Assembly (NCBI RefSeq): GCF_003201855.1
Contig: NZ_QJKI01000015.1
Location: 18,642 to 82,641, forward strand
Direction: 5' to 3'
DNA length: 64,000 nucleotides
DNA from: Rivihabitans pingtungensis
GTDB lineage: Bacteria; Pseudomonadota; Gammaproteobacteria; Burkholderiales; Aquaspirillaceae
Below the pieces are notes generated by a model. It did no database searches. It was given only the letters and a program-made list of their open reading frames with translations, and was not told the origin of the DNA. The position numbers and the translations under genes are program-made. Shown in pieces: positions 9,403 to 16,475 of this stretch. Positions within the stretch are counted from its first letter, which is position 1. Each line of letters opens with the position of its first letter.

Positions 9403-9443
9403 CCCAGAACAAAATTGCCAAAAATCCCCGTTCTGGGACAATA
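9403..9443 (+). promoter_or_regulatory. Inverted repeat overlapping a possible promoter
   Basis: CCCAGAAC (9403-9410) and GTTCTGGG (9430-9437) form a perfect 8-bp dyad. TTGCCA at 9415-9420 and GACAAT at 9437-9442 could be a -35/-10 pair 16 bp apart inside it. If real, it drives the binding-protein gene at 9657 with a ~200-nt leader. Confidence 0.3.
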
Positions 9444-9656
9444 ACGGACAAGCTGTCAAACCATTCGCGCCGCCCAGGCCACCCTTTCCTGAGACTACGC
9501 GTCGTCCACGCCATCCGCCACGGTCGGCGCGGCAGGCTTGCGCCAAGAGCGCCGCCATTGCCCGCGCCCATGTTTGACATTCCAGATTTGAGCACCGACC
9601 TTGCCGCCCGGCCTTGACGCCGCAGGCGGCCGACCGTTTTTTCAGGAGCACCCAGA

Positions 9657-10880
9657 ATGCGCGCAATCCGCCCCGTTTCTTTGTTGATGTTGTCCTTGCT
9701 GGCGCTGGCCGGCTGCAATAAGCCGGCCGAACAAGCCGCCGCCCCGGCCGCCGCCAGCGGCGAGCAAGTGATCAAGCTGGGCCACGCCTCGCCGATGACC
9801 GGCCCGATTGCCCATATCGGCAAAGACACCGAATACGGCGCCCAGATCGCCGTCGATGAGCTCAATGGCGAAGGCTTCACCCTGGGCGGCAAACCGGTGA
9901 AATTCCAGCTGGTGTCGGAAGACGACCAGGGCGACCCGAAAATGGCCACGCAAATTGCCCAGCGCATGGTGGACGCCAAAATCGCCGGCATGATTGGCCA
10001 CCTGAATTCCGGCACCACCATTCCGGCCTCGAAAATCTACGCCGACGCCAATATTGGCCAAATCACCCCGTCGGCCACCAATCCGGCATTTACCCAGCAG
10101 GGCTTTAAAACCACTTTCCGCCTGATTGCCGATGATGTGCAGCAAGGCAAGGCGCTGGCGGATTTTGCCGTGAATACCCTGAAGGCCAAGAAAATCGCCA
10201 TCATCGACGACCGCTCGGCCTATGGTCAGGGCCTGGCCGATGAATTCGACAAGGCTGCCAAGGCATTGGGTGTTGAAATTGTTAAACGCGAATTCACTTC
10301 CACCAGCGCCACCGACTTCATGGCCATCCTGACCGGCATCAAGGGCGCGCAGCCGGATCTGATCTTCTTTGGCGGGGTGGACGCGCAAGCCGCGCCGATG
10401 GTCAAGCAGATGCAAAAGCTGGGCGTGAAAGCCGCGCTGCTCAGCGGCGACGGCACGCAAACCGGCAACTTCATCAAGCTGGCGGCAGACGCCGCCGAAG
10501 GCCAGTACGCCTCGGCCGCCGGCGCGCCCAAAGAGCAACTGCCGGGCTACGCCAGCTTTGCCGAGAAGCTGAAAAACAAATACAACGCCGAAGTGGTGAT
10601 TTACTCGCCGTACAGCTACGACGCGGTGAAGGTGATGGCCATGGCCATGAAAGCCGCCGATTCGGCCGACCCCAAGCAATACCTGCCCAAGCTGGCCGCC
10701 ACCAATTACCAGGGCGCCACCGGCCATATCACCTTTGACGCCCAGGGCAATCGCCAGCGCTCGGCAGTGACCATTTACCAGGTCAAGCAGGGCAAATGGG
10801 AAGTGATCGGCGTGGTGGGTGGTGAAAATACTGCACAGGCCGATGCACCGACAGCGGGCAAGGCTGCCGGCGCACAATAA
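9657..10880 (+). CDS. Branched-chain amino-acid ABC binding lipoprotein (LivJ/K type), paralogue 1
   Basis: 407 aa. A signal peptide with lipobox (LALAGC, Cys20) is followed by an Ala-rich linker and a type-I periplasmic binding fold. Family marks are HASPMTGPIAHIGKDTEYGA, GHLNSGTTIPASKIYADA, PSATNPAFTQQGF and DDRSAYGQGLADEF. It should capture leucine/isoleucine/valine or related amino acids for a Liv-type permease that is not in this window. CAGGAG lies 8 nt before the ATG. It is a tandem paralogue of the next gene, with near-colinear residues, but the codon choice is less biased, suggesting lower expression. Confidence 0.9.
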   Translation: MRAIRPVSLLMLSLLALAGCNKPAEQAAAPAAASGEQVIKLGHASPMTGPIAHIGKDTEYGAQIAVDELNGEGFTLGGKPVKFQLVSEDDQGDPKMATQIAQRMVDAKIAGMIGHLNSGTTIPASKIYADANIGQITPSATNPAFTQQGFKTTFRLIADDVQQGKALADFAVNTLKAKKIAIIDDRSAYGQGLADEFDKAAKALGVEIVKREFTSTSATDFMAILTGIKGAQPDLIFFGGVDAQAAPMVKQMQKLGVKAALLSGDGTQTGNFIKLAADAAEGQYASAAGAPKEQLPGYASFAEKLKNKYNAEVVIYSPYSYDAVKVMAMAMKAADSADPKQYLPKLAATNYQGATGHITFDAQGNRQRSAVTIYQVKQGKWEVIGVVGGENTAQADAPTAGKAAGAQ

Positions 10881-10907
10881 GCATTTGCCGGCCTTTGCGC
10901 ACCTTGA

Positions 10908-10937
10908 CGCGGCGTCCCTGTGGGCGCCGCGTTTTTT
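10908..10937 (+). terminator. Rho-independent terminator
   Basis: Arms CGCGGCG (10908-10914) and CGCCGCG (10925-10931) with inner CCTGTGGG-type loop, followed by six T. It ends the first livJ-like transcript. Confidence 0.85.
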
Positions 10938-11007
10938 GTGCACTGCAATGGAACATTTCCCGCCGGATAAGGCTTGGTGGCAAATTCAAACGCCCGTCAA
11001 ATCGCCG

Positions 11008-11037
11008 TTGACAGTGTGAAATCGCATCATGAATAAT
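11008..11037 (+). promoter_or_regulatory. Sigma70 promoter of livJ-like paralogue 2
   Basis: TTGACA (11008-11013), 18-bp spacer, AATAAT (11032-11037). The predicted transcript starts near 11044, ahead of the ATG at 11077, which supports the later start. Confidence 0.75.
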
Positions 11038-11076
11038 CGGTTCGCCTTCCAAATAATTTCACAGGGGAACGTTTTC

Positions 11077-12303
11077 ATGAAGTATGCGCGTTTGAGCCTT
11101 ATCGCCACCGCTGTCCTGGCACTGGCCGCTTGCGGCAAGGGTGAACAAAAGCCGGCTGAACAAGCCGCCGCCCCGGCTGCCGCCCCCAGCGGCGAACTGG
11201 TGGTGAAGCTGGGTCAAGTTTCCCCGCTGACCGGTCCGATCGCCCACCTGGGCAAGGACAGCGAATCCGGCGTCAAGCTGGCTGTTGACGAACTGAACGC
11301 CGAAGGCGTGACCATCGGTGGCCAGAAGGTCAAGTTCGAGCTGATCTCCGAAGACGACCAAGCCGACCCGAAAATCGCCACCCAGGTGGCCCAGCGCCTG
11401 GTGGACGCCAAGGTGGCCGCTGTGATCGGCCACCTGAACTCCGGCACCACCATCCCGGCTTCCAAGGTGTACTCTGACGCCGGCATCGTGCAGATCTCGC
11501 CGTCCGCCACCAACCCGGCTTACACCACCCAGGGCTTCAAGAGCGCCTTCCGTGTGATCCCGAATGATGTGCAGCAAGGCAAGGCCATCGGTGATTTCAT
11601 CGCCGACACCCTGAAAGCCAAGAAAATCGCCATCGTTGACGACCGCACCGCTTACGGCCAGGGTCTGGCTGACGAAGTGGAAAAAGCCGCCAAGGGCAAG
11701 GGCGTGGAAATCGTCAAGCGCGAGTTCACCACCAACACCGCCACCGACTTCATGGCCATCCTGACCTCGATCAAGGGCGCCAAGCCGGACGTGATCTTCT
11801 TTGGCGGCATGGACGCGCAAGCCGGCCCGATGGCCAAGCAGATCAAGAAGCTGGGCATCACCGCCAAGCTGATCGGCGGCGACGGCTTCCAGACCCCGGA
11901 ATTCATCAAGCTGGCTGCTGACGCTGCTGAAGGCCAGTTCGCTTCCAACACCGGTGTGCCGAAAGAACAACTGCCGGGCTTTGCCACCTTCAACGAGAAG
12001 TTCAAGGCCAAGTACGGCGAAGTGCAGCTGTACTCCCCGTACGCTTACGACGCCACCAAGCTGGTGGCCGCCGCCATGAAGAAGGCCGACTCGGCTGATC
12101 CGAAAAAGTACCTGCCGGCGCTGGCTGGCATCGAGTACGATGGCGTGGTGGGCAAGATCAAGTTTGACGACAAGGGCGATGTGCTGAACGGCGCCATCAC
12201 CGTCTACCAAGTCAAGGGCGGCAAGTGGGAAGTCATGGGCACCGTGGGTGGCGCTGCCGCTCCGGCCCCGGCGGCAGCTCCGGCCGAAGAGAAGAAGCAG
12301 TAA
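11077..12303 (+). CDS. Branched-chain amino-acid ABC binding lipoprotein (LivJ/K type), paralogue 2
   Basis: 408 aa. Signal peptide with lipobox (LALAAC, Cys19), then the same binding fold as its upstream neighbour (GQVSPLTGPIAHLGKD, GHLNSGTTIPASKVYSDA, DDRTAYGQGLADEV). I start at 11077 because AGGGGA is 8-9 nt upstream and the promoter places transcription start near 11044; an in-frame ATG at 11029 would lie at the -10. Codon use is strongly biased to optimal codons, and the gene has its own consensus promoter and strong terminator. It is therefore probably an abundant periplasmic protein, and it may have diverged in ligand from paralogue 1. Confidence 0.92.
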   Translation: MKYARLSLIATAVLALAACGKGEQKPAEQAAAPAAAPSGELVVKLGQVSPLTGPIAHLGKDSESGVKLAVDELNAEGVTIGGQKVKFELISEDDQADPKIATQVAQRLVDAKVAAVIGHLNSGTTIPASKVYSDAGIVQISPSATNPAYTTQGFKSAFRVIPNDVQQGKAIGDFIADTLKAKKIAIVDDRTAYGQGLADEVEKAAKGKGVEIVKREFTTNTATDFMAILTSIKGAKPDVIFFGGMDAQAGPMAKQIKKLGITAKLIGGDGFQTPEFIKLAADAAEGQFASNTGVPKEQLPGFATFNEKFKAKYGEVQLYSPYAYDATKLVAAAMKKADSADPKKYLPALAGIEYDGVVGKIKFDDKGDVLNGAITVYQVKGGKWEVMGTVGGAAAPAPAAAPAEEKKQ

Positions 12304-12324
12304 TCTTCTCGCAGGCTTGACCGC

Positions 12325-12354
12325 AAAAACGGCATCGGCAACGATGCCGTTTTT
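12325..12354 (+). terminator. Rho-independent terminator
   Basis: AAAAACGGCATC and GATGCCGTTTTTT pair around a GGCAAC loop. It ends the second livJ-like gene. Confidence 0.92.
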
Positions 12355-12375
12355 TATTGCCTTAATGAGACAATA

Positions 12376-12485
12376 AGAGCCGCTCACAACACTCAGCGCA
12401 GCGACCCTGGCCAGACGTGTGACCGTAGACAGAACAAGCGGTATGGCAAGGTTGTGCAACAGCGCCAGAGCGTTCTGTGTGCGGC
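12376..12485 (+). repeat. 113-bp hairpin repeat, copy 3
   Basis: AGAGCCGCTCACAACACTCAG left end, CCTGGC, GTGTGACC, AAGGTTGTGC and GCCAG core. The right end is diverged. It is in tandem with copy 4. Confidence 0.75.
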
Positions 12486-12486
12486 G

Positions 12487-12599
12487 GAGCGGCTAACAAA
12501 ACTCAGCGAAGCGATCCTGGCTAGGCGCACGACCGCAGACAGTACGGGGAGTACGGCAAGGTCGTGCAACAACGCCAGGAGGGTTTTGTTAGCCGCTCT
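12487..12599 (+). repeat. 113-bp hairpin repeat, copy 4
   Basis: GAGCGGCTAACAAAACTC pairs with GGGTTTTGTTAGCCGCTC. GCACGACC pairs with GGTCGTGC, CCTGGC with GCCAGG, and GTAC with GTAC. Both outer and inner arms carry changes on the two sides that preserve pairing relative to other copies. It ends 21 bp before the ATG of the carboxylesterase. Confidence 0.9.
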
Positions 12600-12620
12600 T
12601 AACACACCAGGAGCCCCACC

Positions 12621-13322
12621 ATGACCACCCCCTTGCTGGATTGCGTTGAACTCACCACCGGCCACGGCCAGCCGCGCCATGCGGTGATCTGGCTGCATGG
12701 CCTGGGCGCTGACGGCCACGACTTTGCCGGCATCGTCCCCGAACTCAATCTGCCAGATGATTTGCCGGTGCGCTTTGTGTTTCCGCACGCACCGATGATC
12801 CCGGTGACCATCAACCATGGCTATCTGCTGCGCGCCTGGTACGACATCCTGCACGCCGATGGTGTCGAGCGCACGGTGGATCAGGCCGGCATTCACGCCT
12901 CGCGCCAGCAGATCGAGGCGCTGATTGCCCGCGAGGCGGCGCGCGGCGTGCCGGCCGAGCGGCTGGCGCTGGTGGGGTTTTCCCAAGGCGGCGCCATGGC
13001 CTATGTCACCGGGCTGAGCCATGCCCAGCCGCTGGCCGGGGTAGCGGCGCTGTCCACCTATATCCCCAACCTGGCCGACCTTGACGCGCTGCGCCAACCG
13101 GCCAACCACGCCACGCCGGTGTTTGCCGCGCATGGCGAGTTTGACAATGTGGTGCCGCTGGCGCTGGGCCAGCAGGCGGTGGTGGCGCTGCGACAACGCC
13201 AACAGCCGATCAGCTGGCGCACTTACCCGATGATGCACGCGGTGTGCGAGGAAGAAATCAGCGAGCTGGGTGGCTGGCTGACCAGTGTGTTGCGTCAGGC
13301 AGACAAAACCGCCACGGTGTAA
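12621..13322 (+). CDS. Carboxylesterase / phospholipase-type alpha/beta hydrolase
   Basis: 233 aa, the normal size for the bacterial carboxylesterase (EstB/YpfH-like) group. Visible marks are WLHGLGADGHDF at the oxyanion region, nucleophile in GFSQGGAM, acid in HGEFDNVVP and a histidine near the C-terminus (MMHAV). The protein is cytoplasmic with no signal peptide, and likely hydrolyses short-chain esters or acyl thioesters. AGGAG lies 9 nt upstream of the ATG. The gene begins 21 bp after hairpin repeat copy 4, so any transcript reading through the repeat would carry it in the 5' leader. Confidence 0.88.
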   Translation: MTTPLLDCVELTTGHGQPRHAVIWLHGLGADGHDFAGIVPELNLPDDLPVRFVFPHAPMIPVTINHGYLLRAWYDILHADGVERTVDQAGIHASRQQIEALIAREAARGVPAERLALVGFSQGGAMAYVTGLSHAQPLAGVAALSTYIPNLADLDALRQPANHATPVFAAHGEFDNVVPLALGQQAVVALRQRQQPISWRTYPMMHAVCEEEISELGGWLTSVLRQADKTATV

Positions 13323-13400
13323 TTCCTTGTCATTGTCAGCAAGGCGGGAAAGCAGAGCAAGATGGGCGCTTGTTCATGTACCACCACATGAGGAGCCCCC

Positions 13401-15029
13401 ATGGAAAATCTGGTTCAATATCCGCTCAGCCGCCGTCAGTTTCTGGCTGGCGCCGCCGCACTGGGCGCCACGGCCACACTCAGCGCTTGCCAAAGCAGCC
13501 TGATTGGGCCGACGGCAAGTGGTGTCGCCACCCGTTATGACATCGCCACCCCTGGCGGCCAGGGCATGCTGTCGCTGTACGCCAAGGCGGTGCGCGCCAT
13601 GCAGGATCCGGCCATCAATAACCCGCCGCAGCCGCACAGCTGGACTTTCCAGTCCTTTATCCACGGCGTGCCGAAAAACATGGCAGATCCGGCCAGTTCG
13701 AGCGGCCTGATGAATGGCTCGGCCGCACTACAGGCGCGCATTGATCAGATTTATGGCTTTCCCGCTGCAGGCACGCCGCAGGCAGCCTGGAAAGCGGCGG
13801 CTGCCGCCTGTTGGGGCTCCTGCCCGCACGGCAGCCCCAATTTTGTCAGCTGGCACCGCTGGTATGTGTATTACTTTGAGCGGGTGTGCGCCAAAATGGC
13901 CGACGCGCCGCACTTTACCCTGCCTTACTGGAACTACGGCTCCAACACTGGCCCGGCAGAGCAACTGCCGGCGATGTTCCGCGATGCGAGCAGCTCGTTG
14001 TTCTTCCAGGCGCGCGGCATGGGTTTTGCCTCGGCGCAAGGCAGTGGATCGCGCACGGTGGAGATGAACAAGGGCGGCTATATGCCGTTCACCGAATCCA
14101 CCTACGCGCCTGCTCTGCAGGCGCTGCCGATCTTCCCCAGCGACACCACCTACGCCAACCCCGGCACCCCGGCTTTCCAGGCGTTTGGCTTCTCCGGCCG
14201 GGTAGAAGTGCTGCCGCATGATTTTGTGCATGACAATGTTGGCGGCTGGATGGGCAATGTGCCGTCGGCAGCCGGCGACCCGGTGTTCTATGTGCACCAT
14301 TGCCAGATCGACCGGCTGTGGGCCAGCTGGTCGGCCTTGATCGGCGCCAACTACAACTGGGGCAATGACGCGGCTTCGCCCAGCCAGGCCACCTGGACCG
14401 GACAAACCTTCCGCTTTGTTAACGACGCCGGGCAAGTGGTCAGCGTGCAGGCTGGCCCCACCATGAACACCACCACGCTGGGCTATGCCTACGACCGCCT
14501 GGCCAGCGCGCCGGGCGCCACGGTGAAAGGAGCGCTGGCGGCAGCCGGCAAGCTCAAGCTGGCCGTGCAGCAAAGCGGCAAGGTGCAGATTGGCGGCAAG
14601 GACAGCACGGTGACCCTGAAGGCTGCACTGGGCGTCGCCGCCAAGGCTGTTTCCAGCTCAGGGCCGATGCTGGTGCTGGAAGACGTGCGGCTGCTGAAAC
14701 GCCCGCACGCGCCGATTCATGTGTTCGTCAACCTGCCCAAGGATGCGCCGGCTACGCTGGATTCGCCTTATCACGTCGGCCGTCTGAATCTGTTCCGCTT
14801 TGATGCCGACACTGGCCGGCCGATGAATATGGCGGCTGGCGAGCATGCCGGCCATCAACCGGCGCCGGCGGTGGACTTCCGCTATCCGCTGGCCGAGGCC
14901 CTGGCGCACGCCCAGGCCACCGGCAAGTGGAAGAGCGGCGCCTTGAGCGTCACCTTCTCAACGCTGGGCGCGCCAGGCGGCAGTGCAGACAATTACGTGG
15001 AAGTCGCCCGCATCCGCCTGGAGCCCTGA
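13401..15029 (+). CDS. Tyrosinase (type-3 copper enzyme), Tat-exported
   Basis: 542 aa. Oxidises phenols or catechols to quinones with a binuclear copper centre. The N-terminus has a Tat motif (SRRQFLAG, 10-17) and a possible lipobox ending at Cys30 (TLSAC). Copper site A: His143 (CPHGSPN) and His152 (SWHRWYVYYFER), with an upstream His near 88. Copper site B: His273/His277 (LPHDFVHDNVGGW) and HH at 299-300 in DPVFYVHHCQIDRLW. The C-terminal ~150 residues resemble the extra beta domain of plant-type polyphenol oxidases, ending VEVARIRL. GAGGAG precedes the ATG. No separate caddie or copper chaperone gene is adjacent. Confidence 0.9.
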   Translation: MENLVQYPLSRRQFLAGAAALGATATLSACQSSLIGPTASGVATRYDIATPGGQGMLSLYAKAVRAMQDPAINNPPQPHSWTFQSFIHGVPKNMADPASSSGLMNGSAALQARIDQIYGFPAAGTPQAAWKAAAAACWGSCPHGSPNFVSWHRWYVYYFERVCAKMADAPHFTLPYWNYGSNTGPAEQLPAMFRDASSSLFFQARGMGFASAQGSGSRTVEMNKGGYMPFTESTYAPALQALPIFPSDTTYANPGTPAFQAFGFSGRVEVLPHDFVHDNVGGWMGNVPSAAGDPVFYVHHCQIDRLWASWSALIGANYNWGNDAASPSQATWTGQTFRFVNDAGQVVSVQAGPTMNTTTLGYAYDRLASAPGATVKGALAAAGKLKLAVQQSGKVQIGGKDSTVTLKAALGVAAKAVSSSGPMLVLEDVRLLKRPHAPIHVFVNLPKDAPATLDSPYHVGRLNLFRFDADTGRPMNMAAGEHAGHQPAPAVDFRYPLAEALAHAQATGKWKSGALSVTFSTLGAPGGSADNYVEVARIRLEP

Positions 15030-15051
15030 TCCGGCTGAGCGCCGTTCACTA

Positions 15052-15164
15052 AGAGCCGCTAACAAAACCCAGCGAAGCGGTCCTGGCTAGGCGTGTGACC
15101 GCAGACAGTACAAGTAGTACGACAAGGTCACACAACAACGCCAGGGGATTTTGTTAGCGGCTCT
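15052..15164 (+). repeat. 113-bp hairpin repeat, copy 5 (near-perfect)
   Basis: Best-preserved copy. The arms AGAGCCGCTAACAAAA and TTTTGTTAGCGGCTCT are perfectly complementary. Inside, CCTGGC pairs with GCCAGG, GTGTGACC with GGTCACAC, and GTAC with GTAC. It lies between the convergent tyrosinase and map genes, where it may act as a bidirectional terminator. Confidence 0.93.
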
Positions 15165-15183
15165 AAGCTGAATGCAGCACAAC

Positions 15184-15209
15184 GCCACCCTGCCTATCAG
15201 CAGGGTGGC
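15184..15209. terminator. GC hairpin between convergent genes
   Basis: GCCACCCTGC and GCAGGGTGGC form a perfect 10-bp stem with a 6-nt loop, but no strong T-run follows on either strand. Possible weak terminator for tyrosinase or map. Confidence 0.4.
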
Positions 15210-15233
15210 GCGCTGTTTCATCCCGCCCTGCCT

Positions 15234-16031
15234 TCAATCAATCGCCGGATACCCGCCCTGGCCATCCGGCCAGGGCGTCAGCACTTCAAAGCCATGCTCG
15301 GTGACCGCCACCATATGCTCCCACTGCGCCGACAGGCTGTTGTCGCGGGTGACCACGGTCCAGCCGTCGGCCAGTTGGCGGATGTCCGGGCGGCCGGCGT
15401 TGATCATCGGTTCGATGGTGAACACCATGCCGGCCTTCAGCGTCAGCCCGGAGGCCGGCTGGCCGTAGTGCAGCACTTGCGGTTCGTCATGGTAGATGCG
15501 GCCAATGCCGTGGCCGCAGTATTCGCGCACCACGCTAAAGCCCTCGCGCTGCGCCACCCGCTGGATGGCGTAGCCGACATCGCCCAGGGTGGCGCCGGGG
15601 CGCACTTGCAGAATGCCGGCGCGCATGGCGTCGTAGGTGGTGCGCACCAGCCGGCGCGCCAGCCCGCTGGATTTGCCCACGCAATACATGCGGCTGCTGT
15701 CGCCGTACCAGCCATCCTTGATCACCGCCACGTCGATATTGACGATATCGCCATCCTTCAGCGGCGCATCGGACGGGATGCCGTGACAAATCACCTGATT
15801 GACCGAGGCGCAGATGGTTTTGGGGTAGCCGTGATAGCCGACATTGGCCGGCACGGCCTGCTGCACATGCACGATGTAATCGTGGCACAGCCGGTCCAGC
15901 TGGTTGGTGGTGACGCCGGCTTTGACGTGCTCGCCAATCATGTGCAGCACATCGGCGGCCAGCGCGCCGGCGCGGCGCAGCTGGGTGAGTTCTTCTTGAT
16001 TGCGAATCGGCACGGTGCGCGAACGGCTCAT
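15234..16031 (-). CDS. map: Methionine aminopeptidase, type I
   Basis: 265 aa. Removes the initiator methionine from nascent proteins. Metal ligands in the expected order: Asp100 (NIDVAV), Asp111 (GWYGDSS), His174 (GHGIGRIYH), Glu207 (FTIEPM) and Glu238 (WEHM). Substrate His83 lies in ICHGIP. I start at ATG 16031, which overlaps the stop of the ParD-like gene (TGATG); the GTG one codon earlier is less likely. The gene is not next to rpsB/tsf, where housekeeping map usually sits, so this is probably a second, accessory Map under control of the ParD-like partner. Confidence 0.93.
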   Translation of the reverse strand: MSRSRTVPIRNQEELTQLRRAGALAADVLHMIGEHVKAGVTTNQLDRLCHDYIVHVQQAVPANVGYHGYPKTICASVNQVICHGIPSDAPLKDGDIVNIDVAVIKDGWYGDSSRMYCVGKSSGLARRLVRTTYDAMRAGILQVRPGATLGDVGYAIQRVAQREGFSVVREYCGHGIGRIYHDEPQVLHYGQPASGLTLKAGMVFTIEPMINAGRPDIRQLADGWTVVTRDNSLSAQWEHMVAVTEHGFEVLTPWPDGQGGYPAID

Positions 16032-16255
16032 CACGCCACCCGCATCACGGTGAGGGAGTTTTCATCGGCCGGCGCGGCGGCGGCTTGCTGAATCAGCAAC
16101 TGGCAGATGTCGGCATAGCTGAGCGTGGGGTTGAGCTCGGCCAGCATGCCCACCCGCAGCCAGTGTTCGGCCTGGGAGTTGATCGAGCGGCTGAGCGCGG
16201 CGCTGCTGTGGCGCAGCGCTTCGTGCATGGAATCGGAGATTTTGACAATACCCAT
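16031..16255 (-). CDS. ParD-like small DNA-binding protein
   Basis: 74 aa. It matches the ParD-like antitoxin family (ribbon-helix-helix type): MGIVKISDSMHEALR followed by SRSINSQAEHWLRVGMLAELNP. The start at 16255 is set by family similarity; the Shine-Dalgarno is poor. No ParE-type toxin follows. Instead the reading frame overlaps the start of map by one base (TGATG). A palindrome in its promoter region (16280-16296) fits autoregulation. Its role with Map is unknown; it may regulate the operon and not act as an antitoxin. Confidence 0.75.
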   Translation of the reverse strand: MGIVKISDSMHEALRHSSAALSRSINSQAEHWLRVGMLAELNPTLSYADICQLLIQQAAAAPADENSLTVMRVA

Positions 16256-16279
16256 GGGGAAAGTAGAAATATATGGTTT

Positions 16280-16296
16280 GTATATGAATCGTATAC
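16280..16296. promoter_or_regulatory. Candidate operator of the ParD-like gene
   Basis: GTATATGAATCGTATAC is an inverted repeat (GTATA/TATAC), 25 bp upstream of the ParD-like start in an AT-rich promoter patch. Confidence 0.45.
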
Positions 16297-16475
16297 TAGC
16301 ATGATCGCGTTCAGGAAAACAGCCCTGCCATGCGGACCGATTCCGCCTGGCGGGCGGGCAATTGCCCGGTCTGGTCACGATGGATTATGCTCACGGCTTG
16401 CCCCATGCCGTGAACGTCCGGATATCTGGCCAGGGGCACTTTACCCAACAACCGCACTCACCCGAGAAGAGCATC

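Larger units (their letters stand above)
9003..9656. other. Non-coding divergent region between TonB receptor and livJ-like genes
   Basis: 654 bp with no credible gene on either strand. It holds an AT-rich patch just upstream of the receptor start (about 9020-9045), a half-copy of the hairpin repeat (about 9190-9262), an 8-bp inverted repeat CCCAGAAC/GTTCTGGG at 9403-9437, and a GC hairpin (GCCGC/GCGGC) shortly before the RBS of the gene at 9657. Regulation of the receptor, perhaps by Fur, must lie here, but I see no clear Fur box. Confidence 0.6.

Noticed and set aside
12376..12599. Tandem repeats considered as a CRISPR array or riboswitch pair
   Set aside because: There are no regular short repeats with unique spacers, and no known riboswitch core. 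The units are hairpin elements that recur singly elsewhere.
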